A stretch of DNA of 64,000 nucleotides from contig JAGACK010000040.1 in the NCBI GenBank assembly GCA_017614155.1, positions 1 through 64,000 on the forward strand, given 5' to 3'. The position numbers and the translations under genes were made by a program. A model generated the notes under the pieces. The model worked only from the letters and a program-made list of their open reading frames with translations. It was not told the origin of the DNA and searched no databases. Below, in pieces: positions 16,526 to 27,300 of this stretch (position 1 is its first letter; each line of letters starts with the position of its first letter). Source of the DNA: Lachnospiraceae bacterium. GTDB lineage: Bacteria > Bacillota > Clostridia > Lachnospirales > Lachnospiraceae.

Positions 16526-17593
16526 ATGAGAGAGTTTTCTCCGGGAAGAAAGGCAATGTCATTTGCAGGGATCATCCTGGGACTTGTATCACTGATCACA
16601 GGACTTGCAATGGCAATCTCGGGCTCGGGCAATACGATGAGGGGAACGCTCCTTGTAGCAGGTGTTGTTCTTCTGATAGCAGGCGTATACCTGTTTCCGA
16701 CTTTGAAGCATCACAGGACGATCATAAATGTCCTGTTTCTGTTCCCGCTGCTTTTTGCATTTGCAGTGACGGTCATCATACCTCTTGTACTCGGTATCGG
16801 ATATTCGTTCACAAACTGGGACGGTATAAGGGTGAAGGGCTTTGTGGGGCTTGAAAACTATATCAGGATGTTCAGGCAGCCGGGCTTTATCTGGTCCATA
16901 CTCATAACCTTCCTGTTTGTTATCTTTAATATGGTGCTGGTAAATGTGGTCGCATTTCTGCTGGCGCTGCTGTGCACCTCAAAAATAAAGGGTCTTGGAT
17001 TTTTCAGGGCTTCCTACTTCCTGCCAAACCTCATAGGAGGTATCGTACTGGGCTATATCTGGCAGTTCGTTTTCAGCAATGTCGTGACAAAGTTTACGGA
17101 GGCTCTTGCCGGAAACAGATATTCGATGCTTTCTGAAACCAGGACGGCGTTCATAGCCATAGTTGTTGTATATGTGTGGCAGTATGCAGGTTATATCATG
17201 CTCATATACATCACCGGCCTGAATACGATCCCGGGAGATGTACTGGAGGCTTCTTCGATAGACGGTGCAGACAAGCTCCAGACTCTTTTCCAGATCAAGA
17301 TACCGATGATCGCACCGACTGTTACCATATGTACTTTCCTGACACTGACCTCGGCTTTCAAGCAGTTTGATGTGAACCTTGCATTGACAAACGGTACGGG
17401 ATCGGTGGCGAGCTTCTTTGGAAATTATCTGACCAACGGAACCGAGATGCTGGCACTCAATATCTACAGCACTGCCGTGATAAACAACGAATACGCTCTT
17501 GGCGAGGCAAAAGCCGTCCTGTTCTTTATCATACTGGCTGCAGTGTCCATCATCCAGGTCAGGATCTCAAATAAAAAGGAGGTTGAGCTGTAA
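16526..17593 (+). CDS. Sugar ABC transporter permease (MalF/UgpA type)
   Basis: A 355 aa inner-membrane subunit with about eight helices: two extra N-terminal hairpin helices (residues 13-60) followed by the six-helix core. The cytoplasmic coupling EAA loop is visible as EASSIDGADKLQTLFQIKIPMI. Good site AAAGGAG before the ATG at 16526. It pairs with the MalG-type permease that starts within its stop codon. No ATPase gene is present in this operon, so a shared MsmK-type ATPase encoded elsewhere probably energises it. Confidence 0.9.
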   Translation: MREFSPGRKAMSFAGIILGLVSLITGLAMAISGSGNTMRGTLLVAGVVLLIAGVYLFPTLKHHRTIINVLFLFPLLFAFAVTVIIPLVLGIGYSFTNWDGIRVKGFVGLENYIRMFRQPGFIWSILITFLFVIFNMVLVNVVAFLLALLCTSKIKGLGFFRASYFLPNLIGGIVLGYIWQFVFSNVVTKFTEALAGNRYSMLSETRTAFIAIVVVYVWQYAGYIMLIYITGLNTIPGDVLEASSIDGADKLQTLFQIKIPMIAPTVTICTFLTLTSAFKQFDVNLALTNGTGSVASFFGNYLTNGTEMLALNIYSTAVINNEYALGEAKAVLFFIILAAVSIIQVRISNKKEVEL

Positions 17594-18462
17594 TGAAGAT
17601 AAAAGAAAAGACCTCTTCGAAAGTGATAAAAATGCTTATAGCGATCGTTGTCGCGGTGTATGTATTATTCCCGTTTTTCCTTGTGGTGATAAACTCATGC
17701 AAGGAAACAGCCGACATCACAGCAAACCCCACAGGACTGAACGGTATCAGTTTTGGACAGCTGATAAGCAATCTGAGGGACGTGATAACAAATACACACT
17801 TCCTTTTCTGGTCGGCTTTCGGCTATTCGACGCTGATCACCATACTGTCGCTTGTGCTGCTGGCACTGTTCGGTTCCATGGCCGCATGGGTCATATGCCG
17901 GAATCATACAAAATGGTCAACGGTGATATATTTTACCTTCATAGCATCCATGATCATCCCTTTTCAGGTGGTCATGCTGCCTCTCATCTCTACATTCAGG
18001 GATGTGGGTAAGTTCATAGGCATACCGATGCTCCAGTCGGTCCCGGGGATCGTGTTTGCGTATCTGGGTTTTGGCGGAGCCATGACGGTGTTCATATTAA
18101 ACGGATTCATAAAAGGGATACCGGTAGATCTGGAGGAAGCGGCAGCTATTGACGGCTGTTCGCCGGAGCAGACCTTTTTCAGGATCATTTTTCCGCTCCT
18201 GCGTCCCGTCATCACGACAGTGACGATACTGAATGGAATGTGGATATGGAACGATTATCTGCTCCCGTCCATGATGCTCGGGCAGAACGGGGCAGTAAAG
18301 ACACTGCCGGTCGCTGTGCAGGCTTTTGTCGGATCATATGTGAAGCAGTGGAATCTCATTCTTGCGGCAGCGCTGCTTGCCATAGTGCCCATGATAATCC
18401 TCTTCCTGTTTGCTCAGAAGCAGATCATGGAAGGAATGATAGAAGGAGCTGTAAAGGGCTGA
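17593..18462 (+). CDS. Sugar ABC transporter permease (MalG/UgpE type)
   Basis: A 289 aa permease with six helices and the EAA loop EEAAAIDGCSPEQTFFRIIFPLL. The TAATG junction overlaps the preceding stop by one base, indicating coupled translation. The transporter operon ends here with a strong terminator. Confidence 0.92.
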   Translation: MKIKEKTSSKVIKMLIAIVVAVYVLFPFFLVVINSCKETADITANPTGLNGISFGQLISNLRDVITNTHFLFWSAFGYSTLITILSLVLLALFGSMAAWVICRNHTKWSTVIYFTFIASMIIPFQVVMLPLISTFRDVGKFIGIPMLQSVPGIVFAYLGFGGAMTVFILNGFIKGIPVDLEEAAAIDGCSPEQTFFRIIFPLLRPVITTVTILNGMWIWNDYLLPSMMLGQNGAVKTLPVAVQAFVGSYVKQWNLILAAALLAIVPMIILFLFAQKQIMEGMIEGAVKG

Positions 18463-18479
18463 GCTCTAATGATAATCCT

Positions 18480-18509
18480 GAGCCGGAGTCATCACTCCGG
18501 CTCGTTTTT
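18480..18509 (+). terminator. Rho-independent terminator of the sugar transporter operon
   Basis: Perfect 10-bp stem GAGCCGGAGT / ACTCCGGCTC, 4-nt loop, then GTTTTTA. The stop codon of the convergent small membrane gene lies inside the stem. Confidence 0.9.
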
Positions 18510-18755
18510 ATTATCAGGATCATCTCTCTTTTCCTTGTAAGGATATGGCTCGTCCATGACATTTTTGCCGCGCCGGACATTTCGCAGCATCATGAAAAGA
18601 TGGATGATCAGCGGCACCATGATCGTGCAGAGGATCGAAAGCAGAAAGAGAGAGACCGTGTTGCGGCTTCCCATCAGGGCAAGCACGAGAGTCGCGATAT
18701 ACATCCCGGCTATCAGTATCACGCCGGCCATAGCAAGTATCCTTTTTGGTTTCAT
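18492..18755 (-). CDS. Small two-helix membrane protein of unknown function
   Basis: An 87 aa protein with two hydrophobic segments (about 7-28 and 34-57) joined by a short polar turn, and a charged Lys/Asp/Glu-rich C-terminal tail. GGAAACGGAG lies upstream of the ATG and a TATAAT (18790s) further up. No family recognised. Its stop codon falls in the terminator hairpin of the neighbouring operon. Confidence 0.65.
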   Translation of the reverse strand: MKPKRILAMAGVILIAGMYIATLVLALMGSRNTVSLFLLSILCTIMVPLIIHLFMMLRNVRRGKNVMDEPYPYKEKRDDPDNKNEPE

Positions 18756-18834
18756 GATAAAAACTCCGTTTCCTGAAAGATGCTTATCATTATACTACAT
18801 TAGAGCAATATGGACACCTCACGATCGTTCATCC

Positions 18835-18863
18835 TTGCGAAATTCGGTCTGTTAAGATAAAAT
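18835..18863 (+). promoter_or_regulatory. Promoter of the histidine kinase-GGDEF-MATE operon
   Basis: TTGCGA (18835-18840), 17-nt spacer, TAAAAT (18858-18863), then GGAGGGGG before the ATG at 18886. Confidence 0.6.
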
Positions 18864-18885
18864 TAATCGGAGGGGGTATTATTGC

Positions 18886-21237
18886 ATGGATTCTATGGTC
18901 AGAAACGGGCTGTTCGGATATATCCTGTGGATACGCGGGGAGTTCGGATGCTTTTGCGTGGTATGCTATATCGCATGGACTTATTTCAAGGTCAAACGGC
19001 AGAAAACGATCGCTCACAGGCTGTTCTCCTCACTGATCATCGTGACCATAATCAATCTCATCTTTGATGTGATAACCGTGTATACGGTAAATTATGCGGA
19101 TGTGGTCCCGCTTTTTGTCAATCGTCTCGTGCATGTCATCTTTGTTTCCTCTATCACGACGATACTGTTCATCATCTATATGTACATACGGGTCCTTGCA
19201 TACAAAGATTTCCGCTTCAAGTGGTACTGGCTGATACCGCTCATCGCATCGATACTTGCGGTGACCTTTCTGCCCTTCAGCTATGAAGAGTCGTTCTTCG
19301 GTAATTATTCTTCGGGACCGTTCCTGACGGTGGCTTTTGTCTGTTCTTATTCTTATTTCTTCCTCGGCGCCATCATCCTTTTCAGGAACAGAAAAAAACT
19401 TGAAAAGAAATCCCTTCAGGCTATATCCCTTTCACTTGGGGCCATGTTCAGCTTTACCGTTGTCCAGGGTATCTGGCCGGAACTGCTTTTTACGAGCATC
19501 GCCATTACCATTTTCAATGTCGCGTTTTTCTATACGGTTGAAAGCCCCGATGCGCTGATGATCGAGATGCTGAAGGATGAGCGTGAAAAAGCGGAAAGCG
19601 CGAACCGGGCAAAGTCCACCTTTCTGGCACAGATGTCCCATGAGATACGGACTCCCATCAATGCGATACTCGGCATGAACGAGATGATCCTCAGAAAGTC
19701 TGACGGTGAGGTGCGAGAGTATTCCCTCAATATCAATGATGCGGGAAAGACATTGCTGTCCCTGATAAACAGCATCCTGGATTTTTCAAAGATCGAGGAT
19801 GGAAAGATGGAGATCCTTCATGTGGAGTATGACACTTCCTCCATGATCAACAATCTGGTACAGTCAATATCGGGGAGGGCTGCCGCCAAGGGACTGGACC
19901 TTTCAATCGATGTGGATCCGGATCTTCCGGCGAGGCTTTTGGGAGATGATGTCAGGATCACCCAGATAATCATGAACCTTCTGACGAATGCGGTGAAATA
20001 TACGGAACGCGGAAGCGTAACGCTGACCATAAAAGAAAAGCACAGGCAGGAAAACAGGATCCTGCTCTTTGTCAGCGTGAAGGATACCGGTATCGGCATC
20101 AAAGAGGAGGATATTGACAAACTGGCGCTGTCCTTTGAACGACTGGAACTTGAAAGGAACAGAAACATCGAGGGAACCGGTCTTGGCATAGCGATCGTGT
20201 CCAGGCTTCTTGCCATGATGGACACAAAAATGGAGATAAGGAGTACCTACGGAGAGGGCTCGGAGTTTTCCTTCCTGCTGGGACAGGATATAGCAGATCC
20301 CACGCCCATCGGCGATATCAATAAAAGGCTTGAGGAAAGCCACAGGAAGACGGTCGTATCCGTAGGTTTTTCGGCACCGGGCGCAAAGGTTCTCGTTGTG
20401 GATGACAATTTCATGAACCTGAAGGTGGCAAAGAACCTTTTGAGCCTCTATGGCATAGAGCCGGATCTGGCTTCCTCGGGATCCGAGGCCATAGGCCGAA
20501 TGAGAAACAGGACATACCATGTGGTCTGCATGGATCATATGATGCCGGAAATGGACGGTATCGAGACCCTGAAAAAACTCAAAGAGGAAAACCTGATCCC
20601 GAAAGAGACGGTCGTGCTGATGATGTCTGCCAATGCGGTCGTCGGCGCAAGGGAGTCCTATCTGAAGGAGGGATTTGCGGATTATATATCAAAGCCCATC
20701 GAGCTTGTCCGGCTTGAAGAAAAACTCGAAAAGTATCTGCCTGATGAGCTGATAAAAAAACCTGTCGAAAAGCCTGCTGAAAAACATATTGAAAAGCCCG
20801 GTGAAAAAAATGATGAAGTCACAGATTATGAGATCCTGGAATTTCCGGCAAAAGAGGAGAATCCGGGCGACGGCAATGAAGAGATCGATCCCGGGCGTCT
20901 TGACAGACTGAAGAAAAACGGCTTTGATATCAATGCGGCGCTTGAGTACTGTGTCAGGAGCATGGGATTGTATGTGGAGCTTCTGGATGAGTTTTCACGG
21001 ACCGCGCCGGAAAAGATGTCCGATCTTGATCGTTTCCTTGAAAACAGAGATCTGCACGGATACGCGACAGCGGTCCATGCCCTCAAAAGCACAGCGCGTA
21101 CGATAGGGGCAAATACGCTTTCGGAAAGAGCAAAGGAACTTGAGCAGGCCGCAGACGAGGGAAATGAACAGCTTATAAAGGAAAAACACAAAGCCCTGAT
21201 GGAACTGTATGCCCGTGTGGCAGAACAGACAAAGTAG
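18886..21237 (+). CDS. Membrane-bound hybrid sensor histidine kinase (HisKA-HATPase-REC-HPt)
   Basis: A 783 aa hybrid kinase. The N-terminal ~220 residues form seven or eight membrane helices, like a 7TM sensor. HisKA follows with SHEIRTPINAILG (His252), HATPase with the N box around Asn368 and DTGIGI / GTGLGIAI, a receiver with phospho-acceptor Asp550 (CMDHMMPEMDG) and Lys603, then a Pro/Glu/Lys linker and an HPt domain with His731 (AVHALKSTARTIGA). The full relay is thus in one chain, and the final target is likely a separate regulator. A diguanylate cyclase gene follows 18 nt later, so the sensed signal may feed into c-di-GMP control. Confidence 0.9.
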   Translation: MDSMVRNGLFGYILWIRGEFGCFCVVCYIAWTYFKVKRQKTIAHRLFSSLIIVTIINLIFDVITVYTVNYADVVPLFVNRLVHVIFVSSITTILFIIYMYIRVLAYKDFRFKWYWLIPLIASILAVTFLPFSYEESFFGNYSSGPFLTVAFVCSYSYFFLGAIILFRNRKKLEKKSLQAISLSLGAMFSFTVVQGIWPELLFTSIAITIFNVAFFYTVESPDALMIEMLKDEREKAESANRAKSTFLAQMSHEIRTPINAILGMNEMILRKSDGEVREYSLNINDAGKTLLSLINSILDFSKIEDGKMEILHVEYDTSSMINNLVQSISGRAAAKGLDLSIDVDPDLPARLLGDDVRITQIIMNLLTNAVKYTERGSVTLTIKEKHRQENRILLFVSVKDTGIGIKEEDIDKLALSFERLELERNRNIEGTGLGIAIVSRLLAMMDTKMEIRSTYGEGSEFSFLLGQDIADPTPIGDINKRLEESHRKTVVSVGFSAPGAKVLVVDDNFMNLKVAKNLLSLYGIEPDLASSGSEAIGRMRNRTYHVVCMDHMMPEMDGIETLKKLKEENLIPKETVVLMMSANAVVGARESYLKEGFADYISKPIELVRLEEKLEKYLPDELIKKPVEKPAEKHIEKPGEKNDEVTDYEILEFPAKEENPGDGNEEIDPGRLDRLKKNGFDINAALEYCVRSMGLYVELLDEFSRTAPEKMSDLDRFLENRDLHGYATAVHALKSTARTIGANTLSERAKELEQAADEGNEQLIKEKHKALMELYARVAEQTK

Positions 21238-21255
21238 AATCCGGGGAGGATTTAT

Positions 21256-22809
21256 ATGAAGAATAAAAACAGGATACTGATGCATGTTTCAGTGATGTTC
21301 ATGGTGTTTTCCGTAATCGTTCTCGTCATATGCGGCATCAGTACCTATAACATCCAGACAAAGATACAGAGCGCGCAGCTTATCAAGAACATAACCGATG
21401 TGCCTGAATACATCAGGCTGATGATGGAGGAGGATGAGGAGGAATTTGTCTTTTTCCAGGAATATATCCTCGCGCATCCCGAAAGCTTGAGGATAACCCA
21501 GGATGTTTCCGACTGGGCCGAAGCAGAAAAAGAGTTCGAGGAAGCTTTCCACAGCGAGTATCCCGGCATGACTCTTGGGGTGGATATGGATTACCGGGAT
21601 ATGACCGATGAGCTGCAGCAGCTCTGTGTCGTATATAATTACAAATACTGGATGCACATGATCCTGGAGGCCATGGAAAAATATGAGATAGAGTATACTT
21701 ACTACATAACCCCTCTTGATGACGGGTCGGACAGCATACTCTATACGCTTGACATAGCCGCCGATTCCTTTGAGGAGAACGGGATCGAATACAGGGTGTT
21801 CGGAACGAAGTATTATGAGGATCCGGCAGAGCACAAAAACCTTTGGGAAACATGGAAGACCGGAAAGACAACGGGCGGATTTGACGAATACAACAATGAG
21901 TACGGTCATACCTATGTGTATTATGTGCCGCTTTTCATCAACGGACAGAAGCTCGGCATGATCGGATCCGAGATCATGGTGGACTCCTTTAACAGAGGGA
22001 TCCTTGACAACACGCTCAGGCAGATCATTTTCATCGCGCTGATCTTTATAGCGGGAGAGCTAGTCCTTCTCTGGGTGATAAACAAACGGTATATCAGCAG
22101 GATAGATCATATGTCAAAGAGCGTGAAGGCTTATACGGATAATAAGGACGTGTCTGCTGCAGATGAAATAAATGGCGATAATAAGGGAAATGACGAGCTG
22201 AGCTACCTTGCGGGACAGACATCATCCATGATCCGTGAGATCGACAGATATGTGACCTTCCTTCGCAGCATGACTATAGAACTGTCGGAGACCAAGCAGG
22301 AGGCAGCCGATATGAACAAGCTTGCCACCAAGGATGCGCTGACAGGCATCAGGAACAAGACTGCCTATGATGAAGAAATGGGGCATCTGGCATTGATGAT
22401 GGAAGGCGGGCTGAGAGATTTCGGCATAGCGATGGTCGACCTCAACTATCTGAAAAGGATCAATGATACCTATGGGCATGAGAAGGGAAATATCTCGATA
22501 GTGACTGTATGCAAGATCGTCTGCACGGTATTTGAGCATTCGCCTGTATTCAGGATCGGAGGCGATGAGTTCGCCATCATACTTACCGGACATGATTTTG
22601 AGCATATAGCGAAGCTGACCGAAAGGTTCAAGGAGACACTGGAAGGATTGAAGCATAATAAGGACCTTGAGGAATGGGAGGCCGTGTCGGCCTCGATAGG
22701 ATATGCGCTGTATGATCCCGAAAAAGACAGCGGTGTGGACAGTGTATTCAAGAGGGCAGACGCTGCAATGTATGATAATAAGAAAAAGATGCATGCCGAA
22801 AGAGCCTGA
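21256..22809 (+). CDS. Membrane diguanylate cyclase (GGDEF)
   Basis: A 517 aa enzyme making c-di-GMP from two GTP. Two membrane helices (about 10-28 and 257-276) bracket a ~225 aa extracytoplasmic sensor region; then comes a linker and the GGDEF domain from about 355, starting KDALTGIRNKTAYDEE, with an intact GGDEF at 435-439. The RxxD inhibitory site normally a few residues upstream is absent (FEHSPVFR), so product inhibition is probably weak. Strong site GGGGAGG before the ATG. It sits between the hybrid kinase and a MATE gene and about 1.5 kb before the operon that contains a PilZ-synthase, the natural c-di-GMP target here. Confidence 0.92.
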   Translation: MKNKNRILMHVSVMFMVFSVIVLVICGISTYNIQTKIQSAQLIKNITDVPEYIRLMMEEDEEEFVFFQEYILAHPESLRITQDVSDWAEAEKEFEEAFHSEYPGMTLGVDMDYRDMTDELQQLCVVYNYKYWMHMILEAMEKYEIEYTYYITPLDDGSDSILYTLDIAADSFEENGIEYRVFGTKYYEDPAEHKNLWETWKTGKTTGGFDEYNNEYGHTYVYYVPLFINGQKLGMIGSEIMVDSFNRGILDNTLRQIIFIALIFIAGELVLLWVINKRYISRIDHMSKSVKAYTDNKDVSAADEINGDNKGNDELSYLAGQTSSMIREIDRYVTFLRSMTIELSETKQEAADMNKLATKDALTGIRNKTAYDEEMGHLALMMEGGLRDFGIAMVDLNYLKRINDTYGHEKGNISIVTVCKIVCTVFEHSPVFRIGGDEFAIILTGHDFEHIAKLTERFKETLEGLKHNKDLEEWEAVSASIGYALYDPEKDSGVDSVFKRADAAMYDNKKKMHAERA

Positions 22810-22823
22810 CAGGAAACCTTAAA

Positions 22824-24212
22824 ATGGATTCGTTTAGGAACAGATTCATCGGCGACAGGAACTTCTACAAAAAAGTCGTCGGTATAGCCCTGCCGATAAT
22901 GCTGCAGAACGGCATTACGAATTTTGTGGGGCTTCTGGACAATATAATGGTGGGACGCATCGGCACCGAGCAGATGTCGGGCGTTTCCATAGTCAATCAG
23001 CTGCTTTTCATATTGATGCTTTGTCTTTTCGGGGCCGTATCCGGCGCCGGGATACTTGGTGCGCAGTATTACGGCAAAGGCGATATGGAGGGAGTCAGGA
23101 ATACTTTCCGTATCAAACTGATCATGAGCACGGTCATCGTCGTTGCAGCCATCCTGACATTGTGGTTCTTTTCGGAACCGCTCATTTCTGTTTTTCTCCA
23201 TGAGGGCTCGGCTTCGGGAGATCTGAATGCAACTTTAGCATACGGCCGGCAGTATCTGTATCTCATGCTATGGGGCCAGATACCTCTCGCGTTTGAAATG
23301 TGCTATTCCTCAACCCTGCGCGAATCCGGGGAAACCTCGGTGCCGATGAAGGCGTCTGTCGTGGCACTGCTCATCAATCTTTTGCTGAATTATATCCTGA
23401 TCTACGGAAAGTTCGGCGCTCCCGCGCTCGGAGTTAAAGGAGCTGCCGCAGCTACCATCGTTTCGCGAATGGTACAGGCGGGGATAGTTATCATATGGTC
23501 GCATACGCATTATAAGAAAGCCCCGTATTTCGAGGGCCTTTACCGGACGCTGCTCGTACCGGGCAGTCTGATCAGACGTGTTCTCGTGCTGGCTTTTCCG
23601 ATCCTTTTGAACGAGACGCTGTGGTCATCGGCGGTTGCGACGCAGACTGCCCTTTATTCAACCAGAGGGCTTTCGGCCATTGCGGCGCTGAACATCAACT
23701 CCACCATAGCAAATGTTTTCAACATAGTTTTCATAGCGCTCGGGGATTCTGTCGCGATCATCGTCGGACAGCAGCTCGGAGCCGGAAAGATAGAGGAGGG
23801 AAAGCAGACTGCCTACAGGATCATTTTCTGTTCGGTCATGGTATGTTTTGTATCCGGGATGCTGATGTTCCTTACTGCTCCGTTTTTCCCGCTTGTGTAT
23901 AATACAAGCGACGAGGTAAGAAGCATAGCGTCCAACATGATCAGGATTAATGCATGCATGATGCCGTTCCAGGGATTTCTGCATTCGTCGTATTTTACGA
24001 TCCGATCCGGCGGGAAGACCTTTATCACATTTGTCTTTGACAGCGGGTTCATGTGGGCCGTGGCGATACCGTTTGCGTTTGTGCTCACAAGATTCACTGT
24101 CCTTCCGATCGTGACCGTATTTTTGCTCTGCCAGATCTCGGACATTGCAAAAAGCCTGCTCGGTTTTATTATCATGAAACGGGGCGGCTGGGCAAGAAAT
24201 ATAACCAGGTGA
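22824..24212 (+). CDS. MATE family transporter
   Basis: A 462 aa polytopic protein with twelve helices; the MATE core is seen in VVGIALPIMLQNGITNFVGL and the internal repeat. FVGLLDNIMVGRIG aligns with the helix 1-2 signature. It follows the diguanylate cyclase gene by 14 nt with a weak AGGAA site, so it belongs to the same operon. It is a different subfamily from the MATE at 7744 (lower similarity by eye). Substrate unknown. Confidence 0.88.
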   Translation: MDSFRNRFIGDRNFYKKVVGIALPIMLQNGITNFVGLLDNIMVGRIGTEQMSGVSIVNQLLFILMLCLFGAVSGAGILGAQYYGKGDMEGVRNTFRIKLIMSTVIVVAAILTLWFFSEPLISVFLHEGSASGDLNATLAYGRQYLYLMLWGQIPLAFEMCYSSTLRESGETSVPMKASVVALLINLLLNYILIYGKFGAPALGVKGAAAATIVSRMVQAGIVIIWSHTHYKKAPYFEGLYRTLLVPGSLIRRVLVLAFPILLNETLWSSAVATQTALYSTRGLSAIAALNINSTIANVFNIVFIALGDSVAIIVGQQLGAGKIEEGKQTAYRIIFCSVMVCFVSGMLMFLTAPFFPLVYNTSDEVRSIASNMIRINACMMPFQGFLHSSYFTIRSGGKTFITFVFDSGFMWAVAIPFAFVLTRFTVLPIVTVFLLCQISDIAKSLLGFIIMKRGGWARNITR

Positions 24213-24242
24213 TATGATCCAATCTTTGCCTGCGGCTGAAAT

Positions 24243-24284
24243 TATACATATCTGAATTTGTCTGATATAATGAAATGTCAGATA
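24243..24284 (+). promoter_or_regulatory. Promoter with symmetric TATCTGA/TCAGATA sites before the exopolysaccharide operon
   Basis: TATACA (24243-24248), 17-nt spacer, TATAAT (24266-24271). TATCTGA (24249-24255) and its inverse complement TCAGATA (24278-24284) flank the -10 box, with a third related TCTGATA at 24261. This looks like an operator for a dimeric regulator. Confidence 0.5.
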
Positions 24285-24304
24285 TTCTTTGGGGAGAATA
24301 AACA

Positions 24305-27300
24305 TTGCTTGAGCAATTGAGAAAAAGATGGTACTGGATATTACTGGGGCTGCTCCTTTTGGCGGGTGGAGCCCTGGTCTGTGTTTATCTGCTCCTGGGC
24401 AGATGGGTGGAGAACACCGACATCACTCTTGAGGTCGACAGATCCGTGACCTACAGATCCGCAAAGGATGTTGAAACCGCAAAGAACGCCTACGCGGACG
24501 CAGGCTTTGCAAAGGTGATAGCGGACAGACGGGATGCTCCTGTAAAGCGTGCTGCCATCGTCTTTGACAATCTTTCCGAAACTTCCACGAATGAAAAAGT
24601 ATTGAAAGTGATAAGGGACCACCATGTCAGCGCGACATTTTCGGTACCGGGTATCGAGGCTGCAGAGAATGACGAATTTTTAAGCGACCTGCCGGCGCTT
24701 GGCTGTACGGTTGTGGGGAACACGCTGGAGACGGATGCAAAAGCTGCCGGTAAGGCTCCCACGGATATGATCGAAAGCCTTGTCATGACAAAGAACATCA
24801 TAGAGGGACTGGTCGATAAAAAGGTGGACAGCGTATTCCTCAACGGTACTGCTCCTTCAAGGAGCATACTCAAGACCGTGGCTGCCTGCGGATACGAAAA
24901 TGTGATCAAGCCCTCGAACGAAAACCTCATAGATGAAACGACTTTTGAGACAAAGTGGGATGTGAAGAACTATGTTTCAAAACTTACAGGCGATACCATC
25001 ATAATGATAGAGATGGAGGGCCTTGCAGATGAGATCAGGGAAGAGGTCCCTGTATATCCGGACAAGCCTGCCATCGATAAAAAGTCGGATACCGGGGCCC
25101 AGGAGTCAGAAGATGAAAAAGAACCGCCGGAGATCGATGAGGTCCTGGATATGCTTCTGACAGTCCTTGAAGACAGTAATATCACAATCTGCGATTTAGG
25201 GGATTTTGAAGCTGCTGATTTTGAAGAGGCCTGGAAGGAAGAGGATTTAAGCGAGGTCAGAAGGGGCCCGGTGATGCGCAGTGTCATCACTGACGAAAAA
25301 GAGACAGCTCTTGCGATATACGGCCTGCCTTCAAATCTTGATGAAGTGTTAAAGATCCTCAAAAAGGAAGAGGCAAGGGCAACCTTTTTCATAACCGGAA
25401 AGGAGGGGGAAAAACACCCTGATGAGATGAAACTCATCAAAGATTCGGGAAACGCTGTCGGAAATGCCGGATATGAAGGGAAGGACCTGAAGGGTAAAAG
25501 CGCTTCATTCTGTTTTGAAGAGATATGCAAAGGCGCCGATGCGCTGACCGGACTTGAAAACAGCGGAACGCAGACATTTATGCCGAAGGTTGAACTAAAG
25601 AATGAAAAGGATCTTTCATATGACGACCTTTTCGGCGGCAGTATGGATGATATCAGAAAGGCAGCCGCCGCAAACGGATCACAGGTCATATATCCTGTAA
25701 GGTGGGATACATTCAAAGCCGGTGACATAGTTACGATCGTGTGCAGGGATGGAGTGGTTGACATAAATGAGATCAACGAAGCCATTTCTTCGGCAAAATA
25801 CAGGGAACTGGAAATAAAGACCGTCGAAGAGATGATTGACGGCAGCGGTACGATGTACATATACAGTGAGACTGAGATCAAAAGGCTGCGCAGTCAGAAT
25901 GGCGGAAAAAAGCCGGATGTCATGAACACTGTCCCAACGACGGCAAGAGCGGCCGCAGTTTCATTATACGGGCTGACCGATGAGACATCGATAAAGGACA
26001 TATTTTCCGAGCTGGATAAAAGAGGAGCAAAAGCGACATATTATGTAACCTATAATGAGATGGTCGAAGAGCCTGCTCTGGTTGAAAGGATCCTTCTTGA
26101 GGGAGGAGAGATCGGCATCGCATACAGAGAGAGCAGCACTTATCCGCAGGATTATGAGTCTGTCCTTCGATATATCAACAGCTGCAGCCAGTATCTGAGC
26201 TGGAGGTTCAACACCGGATCAGATCTTTTTATGATGCCTTACGGAAAGGCAAAGGATGAGACAAAAGAGGCTGTATCTTCACTCGGGAAGACGCTTACGG
26301 GGTATGCCTTCAATTTCTCGGGCACGAGTACGGTGGATATGTACAAAAGAAATGCTGAGGATGCAGCGAAAAAATACGAGAATTCGCGGGTGACGAGAGG
26401 TTCGATCCTGCTTTTCAGGCCCGATTTGTATGAAGCATCAAAGATGGAGCCAAAGCCTGTTACGGGCGCCTTCATGGAAGAGATATTCAGACAGCAGATC
26501 GATCCGATCGCTTATTATAATGAGGGATCCAAAGAATGTGAGCCGGGTTCGGAGTATGAGATCCTGTCTGTTCAGGCCCTGCTTGATACTCCCGAAAGGT
26601 ACGAGCTTCCGGATAATCATCAGGAAGATATCATGCTTTCAAACCATATCATCACCGATATGGAAAACGAGAATGACCGGATCGGTTATATGTCTCAGAG
26701 GTATGTCGGCAATCCGTCCGTTTTTTCCAAAAACGAGTTCCCCGGTTTTACCGCGGCCGAGATAAGAAAGTTTGATAAAAAGGGCATCATAGACACGCAG
26801 GGCAGGAAGGTGATCTTTCTGACCTTTGATGACTGGGGCACGGACAGATCGATCAATCATCTGCTTTATGTGCTTGAAAAACACGGAGTGAAGGGGACAT
26901 TTTTTGTCAGGACCGAAAAGGTGGATGAAAATGTAAATCTGCTGCGAAGCATTGCCGCAGACGGACATGAGATCGCATCCCATACGAAGGGACACAAAAG
27001 GCTTTCAGGTGATCCGGAGGGTGCTTCGGTAAAGTACACATCCCTTGCTCCCGTTGAGCTTGAGGCGCTTCGCAGGGATGTGGTACAAAGCTATGTGACG
27101 CTTGATAAATATGCGGGAGATGTCACTGTTGACGGAAAGAAAGCGGTAACAAAGGATTTCAGGCCACCGACGCTTGCCATCTCAAAGGGCGGACTTGAGA
27201 CCGTATTTGATGTGGGCTTTGAGCATGTGATCTCCGGAAGCTTTTCAAGCCGTGACTATGAGGCGGAATCGGCTGAAGCCCTCATAAAGAAGTTCAGAAA

